The translations under genes and the position numbers were made by a program. Source: Paracoccaceae bacterium (GTDB lineage Bacteria > Pseudomonadota > Alphaproteobacteria > Rhodobacterales > Rhodobacteraceae). Taken from it: a stretch of DNA of 64,000 bases. This document shows positions 35,290-45,181 of the stretch, piece after piece. The notes beneath the pieces were generated by a model that saw nothing but the letters and a program-made list of their open reading frames with translations, was not told where the DNA came from and did no database searches. Each line of letters begins with the position of its first letter. Position 1 is the stretch's first letter. The DNA lies in assembly GCA_947504705.1 (NCBI GenBank), contig CANNIA010000014.1, forward strand, positions 23,531 through 87,530. Direction: 5' to 3'.

Positions 35290-36006
35290 ATGCGTCCGTC
35301 AGGCAGAAAACTAAGTGATCTTCGGGCGGTTTCAATCGAAACCGGCGTGATGAAGCATGCGGAAGGCTCATGCCTGATCAAGATGGGGGAAACGCATGTG
35401 CTGTGTTCCGCCACGATCGAGGACAAGGCGCCGCCGTTTTTGAAGAACACCGGTCAGGGCTGGGTCACGGCGGAATATGGCATGTTGCCGCGCGCCACCA
35501 ATTCGCGGACGCGGCGGGAGGCTGCTGCGGGCAAGCAGTCCGGAAGAACTCAGGAAATTCAACGCCTTATCGGACGTTCGTTGCGCGCGGGCGTGGACAA
35601 GCAGGCTTTGGGGGAACGGCAGATCGTCATCGACTGCGACGTGATCCAGGCCGATGGCGGCACGCGCTGTGCGTCGATCACCGGCGGATGGGTCGCGCTG
35701 CGGTTGGCGGTGAAGAAACTACTGGCCTCGGGTGTCATCACCAGCGATCCGATCATGGACTACGTTTCTGCAGTGTCTTGCGGCATCTATGCTGGGCAGC
35801 CGGTGCTTGATCTGGACTATCTGGAGGATTCGGCAGCCGGGACTGACGGCAACTTTGTAATGACTGGCGGCGGAAAGCTGATCGAAGTGCAGATGTCGGC
35901 GGAAGGCTCGGCGTTTTCGCAGGACGAACTGATGCAGCTTCTGGACCTTGCGCGCGAGGGCAATGCCGCTTTGGTCGCCGCCCAGAAAGCGGCGCTGGGG
36001 CTGTGA
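35290..36006 (+). CDS. rph: Ribonuclease PH
   Basis: RNase PH is a phosphorolytic 3' exonuclease that trims tRNA precursors. The 238-residue protein begins [19 protein letters not shown], the standard start, and contains [40 protein letters not shown] and the C-terminal [16 protein letters not shown]. It faces hrcA. The stop TGA overlaps the rdgB ATG by one base, so the genes are coupled. Confidence 0.97.
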   Translation: MRPSGRKLSDLRAVSIETGVMKHAEGSCLIKMGETHVLCSATIEDKAPPFLKNTGQGWVTAEYGMLPRATNSRTRREAAAGKQSGRTQEIQRLIGRSLRAGVDKQALGERQIVIDCDVIQADGGTRCASITGGWVALRLAVKKLLASGVITSDPIMDYVSAVSCGIYAGQPVLDLDYLEDSAAGTDGNFVMTGGGKLIEVQMSAEGSAFSQDELMQLLDLAREGNAALVAAQKAALGL

Positions 36007-36611
36007 TGCTGAAGGCCGGGGATCGCCTGCTGGTCGCCACGCATAACCGTGGCAAGCTGGAAGAGATCGCCGACCTTTTGGCGTCTTATCGGGTGTCGGT
36101 CGTGGGCGCGGTCGAGCTTGGCTTGCCGGAACCGGAGGAGACCGAGACGACTTTCGTGGGCAATGCCCGGCTGAAGGCGCATGCGGCGGCCAAAGCGTCG
36201 GGGCTTGTGGCTTTGGCGGATGATTCCGGGTTGGCAGTGGATGCTTTGGGGGGTGCCCCCGGAGTGTTCACGGCGGATTGGGCGACTGTTGCTGGTGGCC
36301 GGGATTTCGCGGTCGGGATGGGGCGGGTCTGGCGGGAGCTTGAGGCTGCGCGCGCGCCGGAACCGCGCCGGGCGCAGTTTTGCTGTACGCTGGTTCTAGC
36401 CGGGCCGAGTGGTGAAGATCTAGTGTTTGAAGGGAAATCGCACGGGAGTTTGGTCTGGCCGGGGCGAGGTGAACAGGGCCATGGGTTTGACCCGATCTTC
36501 ATGCCCGATGGCTATAACATTACATTCGGCGAAATGGATCGCTGGGAGAAGAACCGCTTGAGCCACCGCGCTGATGCTTTTGCGCGTCTGATCGCGGCGT
36601 GTTTCCCGTGA
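36006..36611 (+). CDS. rdgB: dITP/XTP pyrophosphatase (RdgB/HAM1)
   Basis: RdgB hydrolyses dITP, XTP and related purine triphosphates to keep them out of DNA. The 201-residue protein carries the family motifs VATHNRGKLEEIADLL, TFVGNARLKAHAAAKASGL, ALADDSGLAVDALGGAPGV and HGFDPIFMPDG. The ATG at 36006 overlaps the rph stop; a GTG one codon upstream is the alternative. It ends within the hemW start (GTGA). Confidence 0.95.
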   Translation: MLKAGDRLLVATHNRGKLEEIADLLASYRVSVVGAVELGLPEPEETETTFVGNARLKAHAAAKASGLVALADDSGLAVDALGGAPGVFTADWATVAGGRDFAVGMGRVWRELEAARAPEPRRAQFCCTLVLAGPSGEDLVFEGKSHGSLVWPGRGEQGHGFDPIFMPDGYNITFGEMDRWEKNRLSHRADAFARLIAACFP

Positions 36612-36615
36612 AACA
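36600..36615. other. Candidate third parS site (one mismatch)
   Basis: TGTTTCCCGTGAAACA differs from the near-universal parS TGTTTCACGTGAAACA at a single base (A to C at position 7). It sits across the rdgB stop and the hemW GTG, about 1.2 kb from parB. Single-base variants of parS can still bind ParB, so this is plausible but unproven. Confidence 0.45.
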
Positions 36616-37807
36616 GGCGATCGCAGCCCCGACTTTCGAAGACTGGCGTCACGCTGGTTTTGGCTTGTACTTGCACTGGCCCTTCTGCCAGTCGAAATGC
36701 CCCTATTGCGACTTCAACAGCCATGTCGCTGGAAGCGTTGACCAATCAAGCTGGCTCGCGGCGTTTTCGGCGGAGATCGACCGGATCGGCGCGCTGACGG
36801 AAGGTCGGATCCTGAACACCGTCTTCTTCGGCGGCGGCACCCCTTCGTTGATGGAGGCCGCTACGGTTCAGGGCATTCTGGACCGCGTCCGCGCGACCTG
36901 GACGCTGGCGAATGATGTGGAAATCACGCTGGAGGCCAATCCCGGCTCGGTCGAGGCGGCGCGGTTCGAAGGTTATGCCAAGGCCGGTGTGAACCGGGTT
37001 TCGCTGGGGATTCAATCACTTGATGCGGACGACCTGCGTCGCCTGGGCCGGATGCATTCGGTTGATGAGGCACGGACGGCGATCGGGATTGCCCAATCGG
37101 CCTTTGATCGGGTGTCGATTGACATGATCTATGCCCGGCAGAACCAAACCCTTGCGGCGTGGCGCGGCGAGCTGCAGCAAGCGCTGGATTTCGACACCTC
37201 ACACCTGTCGCTGTACCAACTGACCATCGAAGACGGCACGGTCTTTGGCCAGATGCACGCCAAGAATCTGCTGAACGGATTGCCGGAAGAGGACCTAGCC
37301 GCCGACATGTTCGAACTGACGCAGGAAGTCACCGCTGCTGCGGGTCTTCCGGCCTATGAGGTTTCGAATCACGCCCGTCCAGGCGACGAATCGCGGCACA
37401 ATCTGATCTACTGGCGGATGGGCGATTATGCCGGGATCGGGCCCGGTGCGCATGGAAGGCTGACCCTTTCGACGGGCCGATTCGCGACTGAGGCGGAGCG
37501 GATGCCCGGCGCCTGGCTGCAGCGCACTGCTGCGACACCGGGCTCTGCGGAAACTGCGGACCGGCTTTCGCCGGACGGTCGAGCACGTGAATACCTGATG
37601 TTCGCCCTGCGCCTGCGCGAAGGGGCTTCTCTGGCACGCTATGCCACGCTTGCCGGCGCTGCGCTGCCCGAAACTGCACTGCAAGAAGTCGAGGACCTTG
37701 GCCTTTTACGCCGCGAAGGCGATGTGATCTGCACGACCGATGCGGGCGTCATGATGCTGAACGGCGTCTTGCGAGCGCTGCTGGCGGACCGCAAAAGCGC
37801 CGCGTGA
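36608..37807 (+). CDS. hemW: Radical SAM heme chaperone HemW
   Basis: HemW is a radical-SAM protein that carries heme to target proteins. It resembles HemN but is not a coproporphyrinogen oxidase. The 399-residue protein starts MKQAIAAPTFEDWRH and has the iron-sulfur motif CxxxCxxC (Cys27, 31, 34, in FCQSKCPYCDFN), then FFGGGTPSLM and later RHNLIYWRMGDYAGIGPGAHGR. The start is put at the GTG overlapping rdgB; an upstream GTG at 36599 is possible. Its 3' end is nine bases from the convergent parB end. Confidence 0.92.
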   Translation: MKQAIAAPTFEDWRHAGFGLYLHWPFCQSKCPYCDFNSHVAGSVDQSSWLAAFSAEIDRIGALTEGRILNTVFFGGGTPSLMEAATVQGILDRVRATWTLANDVEITLEANPGSVEAARFEGYAKAGVNRVSLGIQSLDADDLRRLGRMHSVDEARTAIGIAQSAFDRVSIDMIYARQNQTLAAWRGELQQALDFDTSHLSLYQLTIEDGTVFGQMHAKNLLNGLPEEDLAADMFELTQEVTAAAGLPAYEVSNHARPGDESRHNLIYWRMGDYAGIGPGAHGRLTLSTGRFATEAERMPGAWLQRTAATPGSAETADRLSPDGRAREYLMFALRLREGASLARYATLAGAALPETALQEVEDLGLLRREGDVICTTDAGVMMLNGVLRALLADRKSAA

Positions 37808-37816
37808 ACCCTGCAG

Positions 37817-38716
37817 TCACGCTTTATCTGGTAGGCCAGAAAGCAAGTTACACAGCATGTCGAGGTCATCGAGGCTGCTGTAACAAATAACAAGTAGCCC
37901 GCTCTCGCCTCCCGCTGCGTGGTCGATCCGCACATCCATGCGCAGATTCGCGGAAAGGTCAGCCTCTAGCGCCCTTGTATCGGCGTCCTTATCCGAGGGT
38001 GTCGCTGGTTTCTTAGCCGAGCTGCGGGCGGCGGTCTGGTCCTTCATCAGCCTTTCAGTTTCCCGGACCGAAAGCCCCTTGGTGATGATCTGCGCCGCCA
38101 GCTCTGTGGCCTTCGGGCTGCCGATCAAGGCCCGCGCGTGACCCGCTGAAATAGCCCCATCGCGGACAAGGTCCTGAACATCGGCTGGCAATGTCAGCAA
38201 CCGCAGAAGGTTGGCAACATGGCTGCGGCTCTTGCTAAGCGCTTCAGCCAGCTTCTCTTGCGTGTGGCCGAACCTGGTCATCAGCTGTCGGAAGCCAAGC
38301 GCCTCTTCAATCGCGTTCAGATCTTCGCGCTGGATGTTCTCGATGATAGCGATTTCAAGCACTTCGCTGTCATCCAAGTCACGAACAACAACGGGAACTT
38401 CGTGCAGTTGCGCAAGTTGGGCCGCACGCCAGCGGCGTTCACCGGCAACGATTTCATAGACATCGCGGCCAGGCTTCCGGCGCACAATCAGGGGCTGGAT
38501 CACGCCTTTCTGGCGAATCGAATCAGCAAGGCTTTCCAGCTCGTCCTGCTTGAAGACTAGCCGCGGCTGCTGCGGGTTCGGTTCCAGCTTGTCGACGGGC
38601 AAATGCTGCTCGGCCCGGCGGGGCGCGGCCGTCTGATCCGGCCCAGCCAAGTGCACGTCGGCCATCAAAGCTGAAAGCCCGCGCCCGAGCCCACGTTTTT
38701 CATTCTTGCCAGACAT
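37817..38716 (-). CDS. parB: Chromosome-partitioning protein ParB
   Basis: ParB loads at parS sites near the origin, slides along DNA as a CTP-dependent clamp, and with ParA segregates the chromosome. The 299-residue protein has the N-terminal GRGLSALM box, the ParB/Srx CTP-binding segment (IIENIQREDLNAIEEALGFR and GERRWRAAQ), a helix-turn-helix near EKLAEALSKSRSHVANLLRL, and a C-terminal dimer domain. It follows parA by 18 bases on the same strand. Confidence 0.97.
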   Translation of the reverse strand: MSGKNEKRGLGRGLSALMADVHLAGPDQTAAPRRAEQHLPVDKLEPNPQQPRLVFKQDELESLADSIRQKGVIQPLIVRRKPGRDVYEIVAGERRWRAAQLAQLHEVPVVVRDLDDSEVLEIAIIENIQREDLNAIEEALGFRQLMTRFGHTQEKLAEALSKSRSHVANLLRLLTLPADVQDLVRDGAISAGHARALIGSPKATELAAQIITKGLSVRETERLMKDQTAARSSAKKPATPSDKDADTRALEADLSANLRMDVRIDHAAGGESGLLVICYSSLDDLDMLCNLLSGLPDKA

Positions 38717-38734
38717 AAGGTAAGCCTCTGTATT

Positions 38735-39538
38735 CTATTTGTTTTTGTGGCGGTCCGAGATTTCCTTCGCAAGCGCGCGATAGGCCTCGGATCCTTTGGA
38801 CGCGGAATCATAGCTTAGGATCGATAGCGCATACGACGGGGCTTCGCTAATGCGAACGTTCCTTGGGATCGTTGTTTGCAGCACAAGTTCGCCCATTGTC
38901 GCGCGCGCATCGGCCTCAACTTGGATCGTCAGACGGTTCCGGCGGTCATGCATGGTCAGAACAACGCCTTCGATTCGCAAAGCTGGATTTGCCGAGCGGC
39001 GGACGTCGCGAATCGTCAGCATCAACTGCGAAAGCCCCTCAAGCGCGAAGAATTCGCATTGCAACGGCACAAGAACAGCGTGGCACGCAACAAGCGCGTT
39101 CACAGTCAGAAGGCTAAGCGATGGCGGGCAATCGATCAGGATGTAATCGAAGTCGTAAGCATCGATTTCAGGTGCCCGAAGGGCGTCGTGCAGAAGGAAG
39201 CTGCGCCGTTCGTTGCTGAAGATTTCAAGATCCGCCGACGACAGATCCGCGTTCGCGGGGACAATCATGAGCCCCGGAGTTTTGGTTTCGACAACTACAT
39301 CCTGTATTGGGGCGCCATCAACGATCAATTCGTAGCTTGTCTTCTTCCTGTCTTCCTGCGGAATGCCGAAGCCCGTTGACGAGTTGCCTTGGGGGTCAAC
39401 GTCAACAACAAGCACTTTCATTCCCAGCTCGACAAGCGCTGCTGCCAAGTTGATTGTCGTCGTTGTCTTCCCTACGCCGCCCTTCTGGTTCGCAAGCGCA
39501 ATGATCCGGGGCCGAGGGGGTACAATGCTGTCATGCAC
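38735..39538 (-). CDS. parA: Chromosome-partitioning ATPase ParA
   Basis: ParA is a deviant Walker ATPase that pulls ParB-parS complexes apart. The 267-residue protein begins [20 protein letters not shown] and has the P-loop KGGVGKTTT (19-27), the switch CPPSLSLLTVNAL, and SEAPSYALSI near the end. The start is a GTG at 39538 that overlaps the rsmG stop by eight bases; upstream extension in the same frame lacks family similarity. Its GC content is clearly lower than that of genes outside the 38.7-42.5 kb block. Confidence 0.95.
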   Translation of the reverse strand: MHDSIVPPRPRIIALANQKGGVGKTTTTINLAAALVELGMKVLVVDVDPQGNSSTGFGIPQEDRKKTSYELIVDGAPIQDVVVETKTPGLMIVPANADLSSADLEIFSNERRSFLLHDALRAPEIDAYDFDYILIDCPPSLSLLTVNALVACHAVLVPLQCEFFALEGLSQLMLTIRDVRRSANPALRIEGVVLTMHDRRNRLTIQVEADARATMGELVLQTTIPRNVRISEAPSYALSILSYDSASKGSEAYRALAKEISDRHKNK

Positions 39539-40154
39539 GTTGAATGTTCCTGATCTCAAGAATTGCTGCTTTTGGCTCCGACAAGCTGGGGAACAGCTTG
39601 ACGTCGAATTTGTGGGATTTTCGAGCTTGGGAAAGCTCAGCTTCGTGCTGCGCGCCTTTTGGGAAAAGTGCAACGCCTGCTTTGTTCAAGTGTTGGTCAG
39701 CGAAAGCAAGTAGCGCGGGGAGCGAAGCAAGTGCTCGCGCCGACAGAACGTCTGCTTGCGCAGGCGGAAGTGATTCGATTCGCGTGCTGTGAACTTTTGC
39801 GTTCAAGCTAAGTGTGCGGCAGGCTTCTCGCAGGAACGTAGCTTTGCGCAGGTCTGATTCAACAAGGGCGACTTTCAGTTGCGGTTGAAGCTGATTCGCA
39901 AGGATAGCAACAACAATTCCTGGGAAGCCTCCGCCAGAGCCTAAATCCAGCCACAGCTGCGAGTTTGGAGAGCAGTGCGAGAAAAGCTGCGCTGAATCAA
40001 CAATATGCCTGCTCCAAAGATCAGGAACTGTCGCCTTGCTTACAAGGTTGATGGCTGAATTCCAGCGGCGAACAAGGTCTGCGAACAGCTCGAGGGCGCT
40101 GAATGTTTCACGTGAAACACTTAAGCCCGCTACTTCGCTACGCTCTGCACTCAT
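39531..40154 (-). CDS. rsmG: 16S rRNA (guanine-N7) methyltransferase RsmG (GidB)
   Basis: RsmG methylates G527 of 16S rRNA. The 207-residue protein has the SAM motif [13 protein letters not shown] (69-81), [11 protein letters not shown] and an FPKG-type end. Its start segment [13 protein letters not shown] is partly spelled by a parS site at 40104-40119 (VSRET). ATGA overlap with the upstream mnmG stop indicates coupling. GC is low compared with neighbours (31 of 60 in one counted stretch). Confidence 0.95.
   Translation of the reverse strand: MSAERSEVAGLSVSRETFSALELFADLVRRWNSAINLVSKATVPDLWSRHIVDSAQLFSHCSPNSQLWLDLGSGGGFPGIVVAILANQLQPQLKVALVESDLRKATFLREACRTLSLNAKVHSTRIESLPPAQADVLSARALASLPALLAFADQHLNKAGVALFPKGAQHEAELSQARKSHKFDVKLFPSLSEPKAAILEIRNIQRA
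40104..40119. other. parS site 1 (perfect consensus)
   Basis: TGTTTCACGTGAAACA is a perfect palindromic parS. It lies within the rsmG start and is translated as part of VSRETF. It is about 1.4 kb from parB's start and about 5 kb from the putative origin, typical for ParB loading sites in alphaproteobacteria. Confidence 0.92.
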
Positions 40155-42019
40155 CCCGCAAGCTTCTCAGGCTTCCGAATGCGCGCAAGGACAAGCAGAA
40201 GCGCAGCTGGCGTTACGCCTTCTATCCGCGAAGCTTGCAGAATCGTTTCTGGCCGAAAGCGAATGAGCTTTTGCTTCAGCTCGTTCGACAAGCCGGAAAT
40301 GCCGCTGTAGTCAAAGGTTTCCGGGATTTTCTGCGCTTCCTGGCGCTGAAGTTCGTTCACTTCGCGTTGTTGGCGGCTTGTGTACTGGCTATACGTTGCG
40401 TCGATCTGCAGATGTTCAAGCGTTTCCGAATCGATCCCGCTGTAGGCGTCAATCGCACTTACAAGAGCGCGCCACTCTGTGCCAGCAAGCGCGAGGGCGT
40501 CGAACGCGCTGCGCTTTCCGTTGTCGCGGCTTACAGTAAGGCCAGCTTCTATAAGAGCTTTCGGGGCAATCATCGCTGCACTTAGCGTTGCCCTCCCACC
40601 TTCCAAAGCATCAAGCTTCCGCAAGAACGCTTCGTTCCGCGCGATGCTAATGCACCCCGCAGCAATGCCGGCGGGTGTAAGCCGACGATCAGCGTTGTCT
40701 GCGCGAACTGTAAGCCGGAATTCAGCGCGGGATGTGAACATCCTGTAGGGCTCAGTGACCCCGCGTGACGTCAAATCGTCAATCATGACGCCAATGTAGC
40801 TGTCTGTCCGGCTGAACTCGACAGGTGCTTTGTCCATAGATGCAGATGCCGCGTTCAAGCCAGCTACTAACCCTTGCGCGCCAGCCTCTTCGTAACCTGT
40901 TGTGCCGTTGATTTGGCCCGCAAAATATAGACCCCGAATCGCTTTCGTTTCCAGCGTCCGGTTCAAGCCACGCGGGTCGAAGTAGTCGTATTCAATTGCA
41001 TAGCCCGGCTGGAGAATCGTTGTGTTCTCCAAGCCCGGGATTGTGCGGACGTAGGCGTGCTGAACGTCTTCTGGCAGCGAAGTCGACAAGCCGTTCGGGT
41101 AGACAGTGTGATCGTCCAATCCTTCGGGTTCCAGGAAGACTTGGTGCGATGTCTTGTCAGCAAAGCGCACGATCTTGTCTTCGATCGAGGGGCAATAGCG
41201 CGGACCAACGCCTTCGATGTGGCCACCATACATTGCGGACCTCGACAGGTTATCCCGCACGATATTGTGGGTTTCTTCGGATGTATGCGCAATACCGCAG
41301 GAGATCTGACGCGCTGTTGGTGCTTTGCTGAGGAACGAAAACATCACGGGATCATCGTCGCCCGGTTGGCTGTCAAGCCGTTCCCAGTCGATTGTCCGGC
41401 CATCCAAGCGGGGGGGAGTGCCGGTTTTCAAGCGGCCGACGGGAAGTGCAAGCTCTGCCAGCTGGGCCGCAAGCACCCGCGAGGGCGAATCACCCATGCG
41501 GCCGCCAGACATCCGTTTGTCGCCGATGTGGATGACGCCATTCAGGAAAGTACCAGCCGTCAGAACAACTTGGCTGGAGCAAAGCTCGACATCTGACGCT
41601 AGAACAACGCCCGCAATCTTGCCGCTTTCCAGTTTCAAAGCAGTAACTTCGCCCTCGATAATCGTCAGGCCAGGCTGATGAGAAAGCTCAACCCGCATTG
41701 CTTCGCGGTAAAGGCGCCTGTCGATCTGTGCGCGCGGGCCTTGCACTGCGGGGCCTTTTCGCCTGTTCAGCAAGCGGAACTGGATCCCGGCCCGGTCCGC
41801 CAAGCGGCCCATAACGCCATCAAGCGCGTCGATTTCGCGGACGAGGTGGCCTTTGCCCAAGCCCCCAATAGCGGGATTGCAGGACATTGCACCCAGTGTT
41901 TCAACACGCAAAGTAACAAGAGCAGTTGCAGCGCCTATGCGCGCAGATGCAGCTGCCGCTTCTGCGCCAGCATGCCCCCCGCCGATCACTATGACATCGT
42001 AGTGTTTCACGTGGAACAC
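40151..42019 (-). CDS. mnmG: tRNA uridine-5-carboxymethylaminomethyl modification protein MnmG (GidA)
   Basis: MnmG with MnmE installs the 5-carboxymethylaminomethyl group on U34 of several tRNAs. The 622-residue FAD protein begins [20 protein letters not shown] with the GGGHAGAE dinucleotide motif (13-20), then [25 protein letters not shown] and the C-terminal [26 protein letters not shown]. The start is a GTG at 42019; the FHVKH residues come from parS site 2. It is downstream of mnmE by three bases. Confidence 0.97.
   Translation of the reverse strand: MFHVKHYDVIVIGGGHAGAEAAAASARIGAATALVTLRVETLGAMSCNPAIGGLGKGHLVREIDALDGVMGRLADRAGIQFRLLNRRKGPAVQGPRAQIDRRLYREAMRVELSHQPGLTIIEGEVTALKLESGKIAGVVLASDVELCSSQVVLTAGTFLNGVIHIGDKRMSGGRMGDSPSRVLAAQLAELALPVGRLKTGTPPRLDGRTIDWERLDSQPGDDDPVMFSFLSKAPTARQISCGIAHTSEETHNIVRDNLSRSAMYGGHIEGVGPRYCPSIEDKIVRFADKTSHQVFLEPEGLDDHTVYPNGLSTSLPEDVQHAYVRTIPGLENTTILQPGYAIEYDYFDPRGLNRTLETKAIRGLYFAGQINGTTGYEEAGAQGLVAGLNAASASMDKAPVEFSRTDSYIGVMIDDLTSRGVTEPYRMFTSRAEFRLTVRADNADRRLTPAGIAAGCISIARNEAFLRKLDALEGGRATLSAAMIAPKALIEAGLTVSRDNGKRSAFDALALAGTEWRALVSAIDAYSGIDSETLEHLQIDATYSQYTSRQQREVNELQRQEAQKIPETFDYSGISGLSNELKQKLIRFRPETILQASRIEGVTPAALLLVLARIRKPEKLAG
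42003..42018. other. parS site 2
   Basis: TGTTTCACGTGGAACA matches the degenerate parS family (TGTTnCACGTGnAACA). It overlaps the mnmG start, encoding FHVKH. Together with site 1 it brackets mnmG, about 1.9 kb apart. Confidence 0.9.
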
Positions 42020-42022
42020 TCT

Positions 42023-43309
42023 TCACTTTCCAATGCAGAAGCTTGCGAATATCTCGCCCAGAAGGTCATCGGCGTCGACGCGGCCAACAAGTGCATCAAG
42101 CGAACTCACAGCTTGGCGCAAGTGTTCTGCTGCAAGCTCGACCCGCGAGTCGCCTCTTACCACTTCTGCGCGCGACTCTGCCAGAGCAGCAATTGCGGAT
42201 GTAACAGCTATTCGATGCCGTTCGCGCACAAGAGAACCTGCAGACGAAACGCAGCTTTCAAGAATCTGGCCGATCCGCGACATCAATTCAGCGACGCCCG
42301 CGCCTGTTCGTCCTGATACAGCGAGGCCTTGGACGCTAGAAATAGTGTCAGCTTTCCCGATAACTACTAAATCATCGCCTTGCGGGGCCAAGCCTTTCAC
42401 AGGTGACCCATCGGTCAAGAACAGCCGCAAGTCAGCGGACTTGGCGCGAGAAAGTGCCCGGTCAATTCCCGCTTGTTCAAGGCTGTCATCGGTTTCGCGC
42501 AGGCCAGCCGTGTCCAGGAAGGTCACAGGAAGGCCGGAAATCTCCATCCGGACTTCGATCACGTCCCGCGTTGTGCCAGCGATTTCGGAAGTGATTGCGG
42601 CTTCGCGTCCTGCCAGCTGGTTCAAGAGGGTAGATTTGCCCGCATTGGGAGCGCCGACAATCGCGACTTCAAAGCCGTCACGGATACGTTCGGCAGCCTG
42701 AACACCGGCGGCTTCACGACCAAGTTCGGCGGAAAGCTTGTCGATCAGGGAAAGGACTTCGGGGGAAACGTCGACGGGAACGTCTTCATCGGCGAAGTCG
42801 ATAGTGGCTTCCAGAAGCGCGCCTGCGCGGATCAAGTCGCGCCGCCAGCCTTCGACCTTTTGACCGACCGAGCCGGAGAGGACCCGAACAGCCTGCCGTC
42901 GCTGGGCTTCGGTTTCGGCGTCGATCAGGTCGGCAAGGCCTTCGACCTGGGCAAGGTCAAGGACGCCGTTTTCCAAGGCGCGGCGGGTGAATTCGCCGGG
43001 TTCGGCCAGACGGAGGCCCGGTTGCACGGCAAGGGCCCTTAGAACTGCGCTTATGACCGCTGGGCCGCCATGAAGATGCAGTTCGGCAACTGGCTCTGAG
43101 GTGAAGCTTGCGCCCTTGGCAAAAGCCAGAACGAGGGCTTCGTCCAGCAACTCGCCCCCCCAGGTCAGTCGCCGCAGGCCTGCCGATCGCAGGGGCGGAA
43201 GCTGGCCGCACAGGGCCGAGGCCGCAGCAAAGGCTGCGGGGCCAGAGATCCGCACGACAGCGAGGCCAGACCGACCCCGCGCCGTGGCGAGGGCATAGAT
43301 CGTGTCCAT
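42023..43309 (-). CDS. mnmE: tRNA modification GTPase MnmE (TrmE)
   Basis: MnmE is the GTPase partner of MnmG. The 428-residue protein has the N-terminal tetrahydrofolate-binding domain ([23 protein letters not shown]), Walker A GAPNAGKS (219-226), switch DTAGLRE, and the C-terminal FCIGK that carries the catalytic cysteine. The DNA changes in character inside the gene: the start is GC-rich, the part after about base 42500 is lower in GC, like mnmG. Confidence 0.96.
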   Translation of the reverse strand: MDTIYALATARGRSGLAVVRISGPAAFAAASALCGQLPPLRSAGLRRLTWGGELLDEALVLAFAKGASFTSEPVAELHLHGGPAVISAVLRALAVQPGLRLAEPGEFTRRALENGVLDLAQVEGLADLIDAETEAQRRQAVRVLSGSVGQKVEGWRRDLIRAGALLEATIDFADEDVPVDVSPEVLSLIDKLSAELGREAAGVQAAERIRDGFEVAIVGAPNAGKSTLLNQLAGREAAITSEIAGTTRDVIEVRMEISGLPVTFLDTAGLRETDDSLEQAGIDRALSRAKSADLRLFLTDGSPVKGLAPQGDDLVVIGKADTISSVQGLAVSGRTGAGVAELMSRIGQILESCVSSAGSLVRERHRIAVTSAIAALAESRAEVVRGDSRVELAAEHLRQAVSSLDALVGRVDADDLLGEIFASFCIGK

Positions 43310-43322
43310 CCTCGCCTTTCCG

Positions 43323-44594
43323 TCAGGTGTTCATCGATTCGAAGAATTCGCTGTTCGACTTGGTCTGCTTCAGTTTTGAGATCAGGAACTCGATCGCGTC
43401 GGTCGTGCCCATCGGGTTCAGGATGCGGCGCAGGACATAAGTCTTTTGCAGATCGATCTTTTCGACCAGAAGGTCCTCTTTCCGGGTGCCGGATTTGAGG
43501 ATGTCCATCGCCGGGAAGACGCGCTTGTCGGCGACTTTGCGGTCTAGGACGATTTCCGAGTTCCCGGTGCCCTTGAATTCTTCGAAGATGACTTCATCCA
43601 TCCGGCTGCCGGTGTCGATCAGGGCGGTAGCGATGATGGTCAGCGAGCCGCCTTCCTCGATATTCCGCGCGGCACCGAAGAAGCGTTTCGGGCGCTGCAG
43701 AGCGTTGGCGTCGACACCACCGGTCAGGACTTTGCCCGAGGACGGGACGACCGTGTTAAATGCGCGGCCAAGGCGGGTGATGGAGTCGAGCAGAATGACA
43801 ACGTCGCGCTTGTGTTCGACCAGGCGCTTGGCCTTTTCGATCACCATTTCCGCGACTGCGACGTGACGTGTTGCCGGTTCGTCGAAGGTCGAGGCGACGA
43901 CCTCACCCTTCACGGTGCGCTGCATGTCGGTGACTTCCTCGGGGCGTTCGTCGATCAGAAGAACGATGAGGTAGCATTCCGGGTGGTTGGTCGCGATGGA
44001 ATTGGCGATGTTTTGCAGAAGAACCGTCTTACCCGTCCGCGGCGGGGCCACGATCAGGCCGCGCTGGCCTTTGCCGATGGGGGCAACGAGGTCGATGATC
44101 CGGGCGGAACGGTCTTTGATGGTCGGGTCTTCGACTTCCATCTTCAGGCGTTCATCAGGGTAAAGCGGGGTTAGGTTGTCGAAGTGGACCTTGTGCTTGG
44201 CCTTTTCCGGGTCGTCGAAGTTGATCCGCGTGACGTGCGTCATGCTGAAATACTTCTCGCTATCCTTCGGAGCCTGCATCAGACCTTCGATGGTATCGCC
44301 CGTGCGCAAGGAGAACTGGCGCAGGATCTCGGGCCCGACGTAAATGTCATCTGGACCAGGCAGGTAGTTGGCGGAAGGGCTGCGCAAGAAACCGAAGCCA
44401 TCTTGCAGCACTTCCAAAACACCATCGCCGCCGATTTCCCAGCCTTCTTCGGCATGCTCTTTCAGGATCGAGAACATCATCTCGCCCTTGCGCATGGAGG
44501 GGGCGTTCTCGATCTCCCATTCCTCGGCCATGGACAGAAGATCGGCCGGGGTCTTGGCCTTGAGCTCGGACAGGTTCAAACGTTCGACAGTCAT
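43323..44594 (-). CDS. rho: Transcription termination factor Rho
   Basis: Rho is a hexameric RNA helicase that ends transcription. The 423-residue protein has the N-terminal RNA-binding domain ([39 protein letters not shown]), Walker A APPRTGKT, the ATPase motif [13 protein letters not shown], and the Q/R-loop segment. It lies upstream of mnmE on the minus strand and is GC-normal. A 125-base gap separates it from hemJ. Confidence 0.97.
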   Translation of the reverse strand: MTVERLNLSELKAKTPADLLSMAEEWEIENAPSMRKGEMMFSILKEHAEEGWEIGGDGVLEVLQDGFGFLRSPSANYLPGPDDIYVGPEILRQFSLRTGDTIEGLMQAPKDSEKYFSMTHVTRINFDDPEKAKHKVHFDNLTPLYPDERLKMEVEDPTIKDRSARIIDLVAPIGKGQRGLIVAPPRTGKTVLLQNIANSIATNHPECYLIVLLIDERPEEVTDMQRTVKGEVVASTFDEPATRHVAVAEMVIEKAKRLVEHKRDVVILLDSITRLGRAFNTVVPSSGKVLTGGVDANALQRPKRFFGAARNIEEGGSLTIIATALIDTGSRMDEVIFEEFKGTGNSEIVLDRKVADKRVFPAMDILKSGTRKEDLLVEKIDLQKTYVLRRILNPMGTTDAIEFLISKLKQTKSNSEFFESMNT

Positions 44595-44719
44595 GTAATA
44601 CCTTCAGAGGATCGGCCCCGGTCAGGGGCGGATCGTCGCAAGTCGGGAACGGGAAGTGCGATGGACCGGACGGCCCTGCAATGCCGCCGATAGGCCGAAG
44701 CCCGCGAAAAGTCAACGGA

Positions 44720-45181
44720 TCAGTAACGCAGGATGACCGAGAAGACGATGATGACCATCAGAACGGTCGGGACTTCGTTCATGATCCGGTAAGTCCGGCC
44801 GCTGCGGGTGTTGGTCCCAGCGGCGAATTCCTTGCGCCGGGCAGAGAGCCAGCCGTGGAACCAGCCCATCGTCAGAACTGCTGCTGCCTTGGCCCAGGGC
44901 CAGTATTGCGACCAGTCGATCACCCCCGGCGTGAAGACCAGGGCCAGACCGAAGACAAAGGTTGCGATCATCGCCGGGTTGATGATGGCGCGCAGAAGAC
45001 GACGCTCCATGGTCTGGAACATCAGGTCCGTCTTACTGCCCGGTTCCACCTGTTCGGCGTGATAGACGTAAAGGCGCGGCAGGTAAAACATCCCTGCCAT
45101 CCAGGCGATGACCGAGATGACATGCAGGGCCTTGGTCACCAGATACCAGTCAGCCAGAAACCCTGTGATCGTATTAAGCAT
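44720..45181 (-). CDS. hemJ: Protoporphyrinogen IX oxidase HemJ
   Basis: HemJ is the membrane-bound protoporphyrinogen oxidase of many proteobacteria that lack HemG/HemY oxidases. The 153-residue protein has four hydrophobic helices, the conserved His in ALHVISVIAWMAGMFYLPRLYVYH, and RLLRAIINPAMIATFVFGLAL. Its presence supports the point that the HemY-like gene at 8408 is not the oxidase. It is the first gene left of the putative origin, transcribed away from it. Confidence 0.93.
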   Translation of the reverse strand: MLNTITGFLADWYLVTKALHVISVIAWMAGMFYLPRLYVYHAEQVEPGSKTDLMFQTMERRLLRAIINPAMIATFVFGLALVFTPGVIDWSQYWPWAKAAAVLTMGWFHGWLSARRKEFAAGTNTRSGRTYRIMNEVPTVLMVIIVFSVILRY

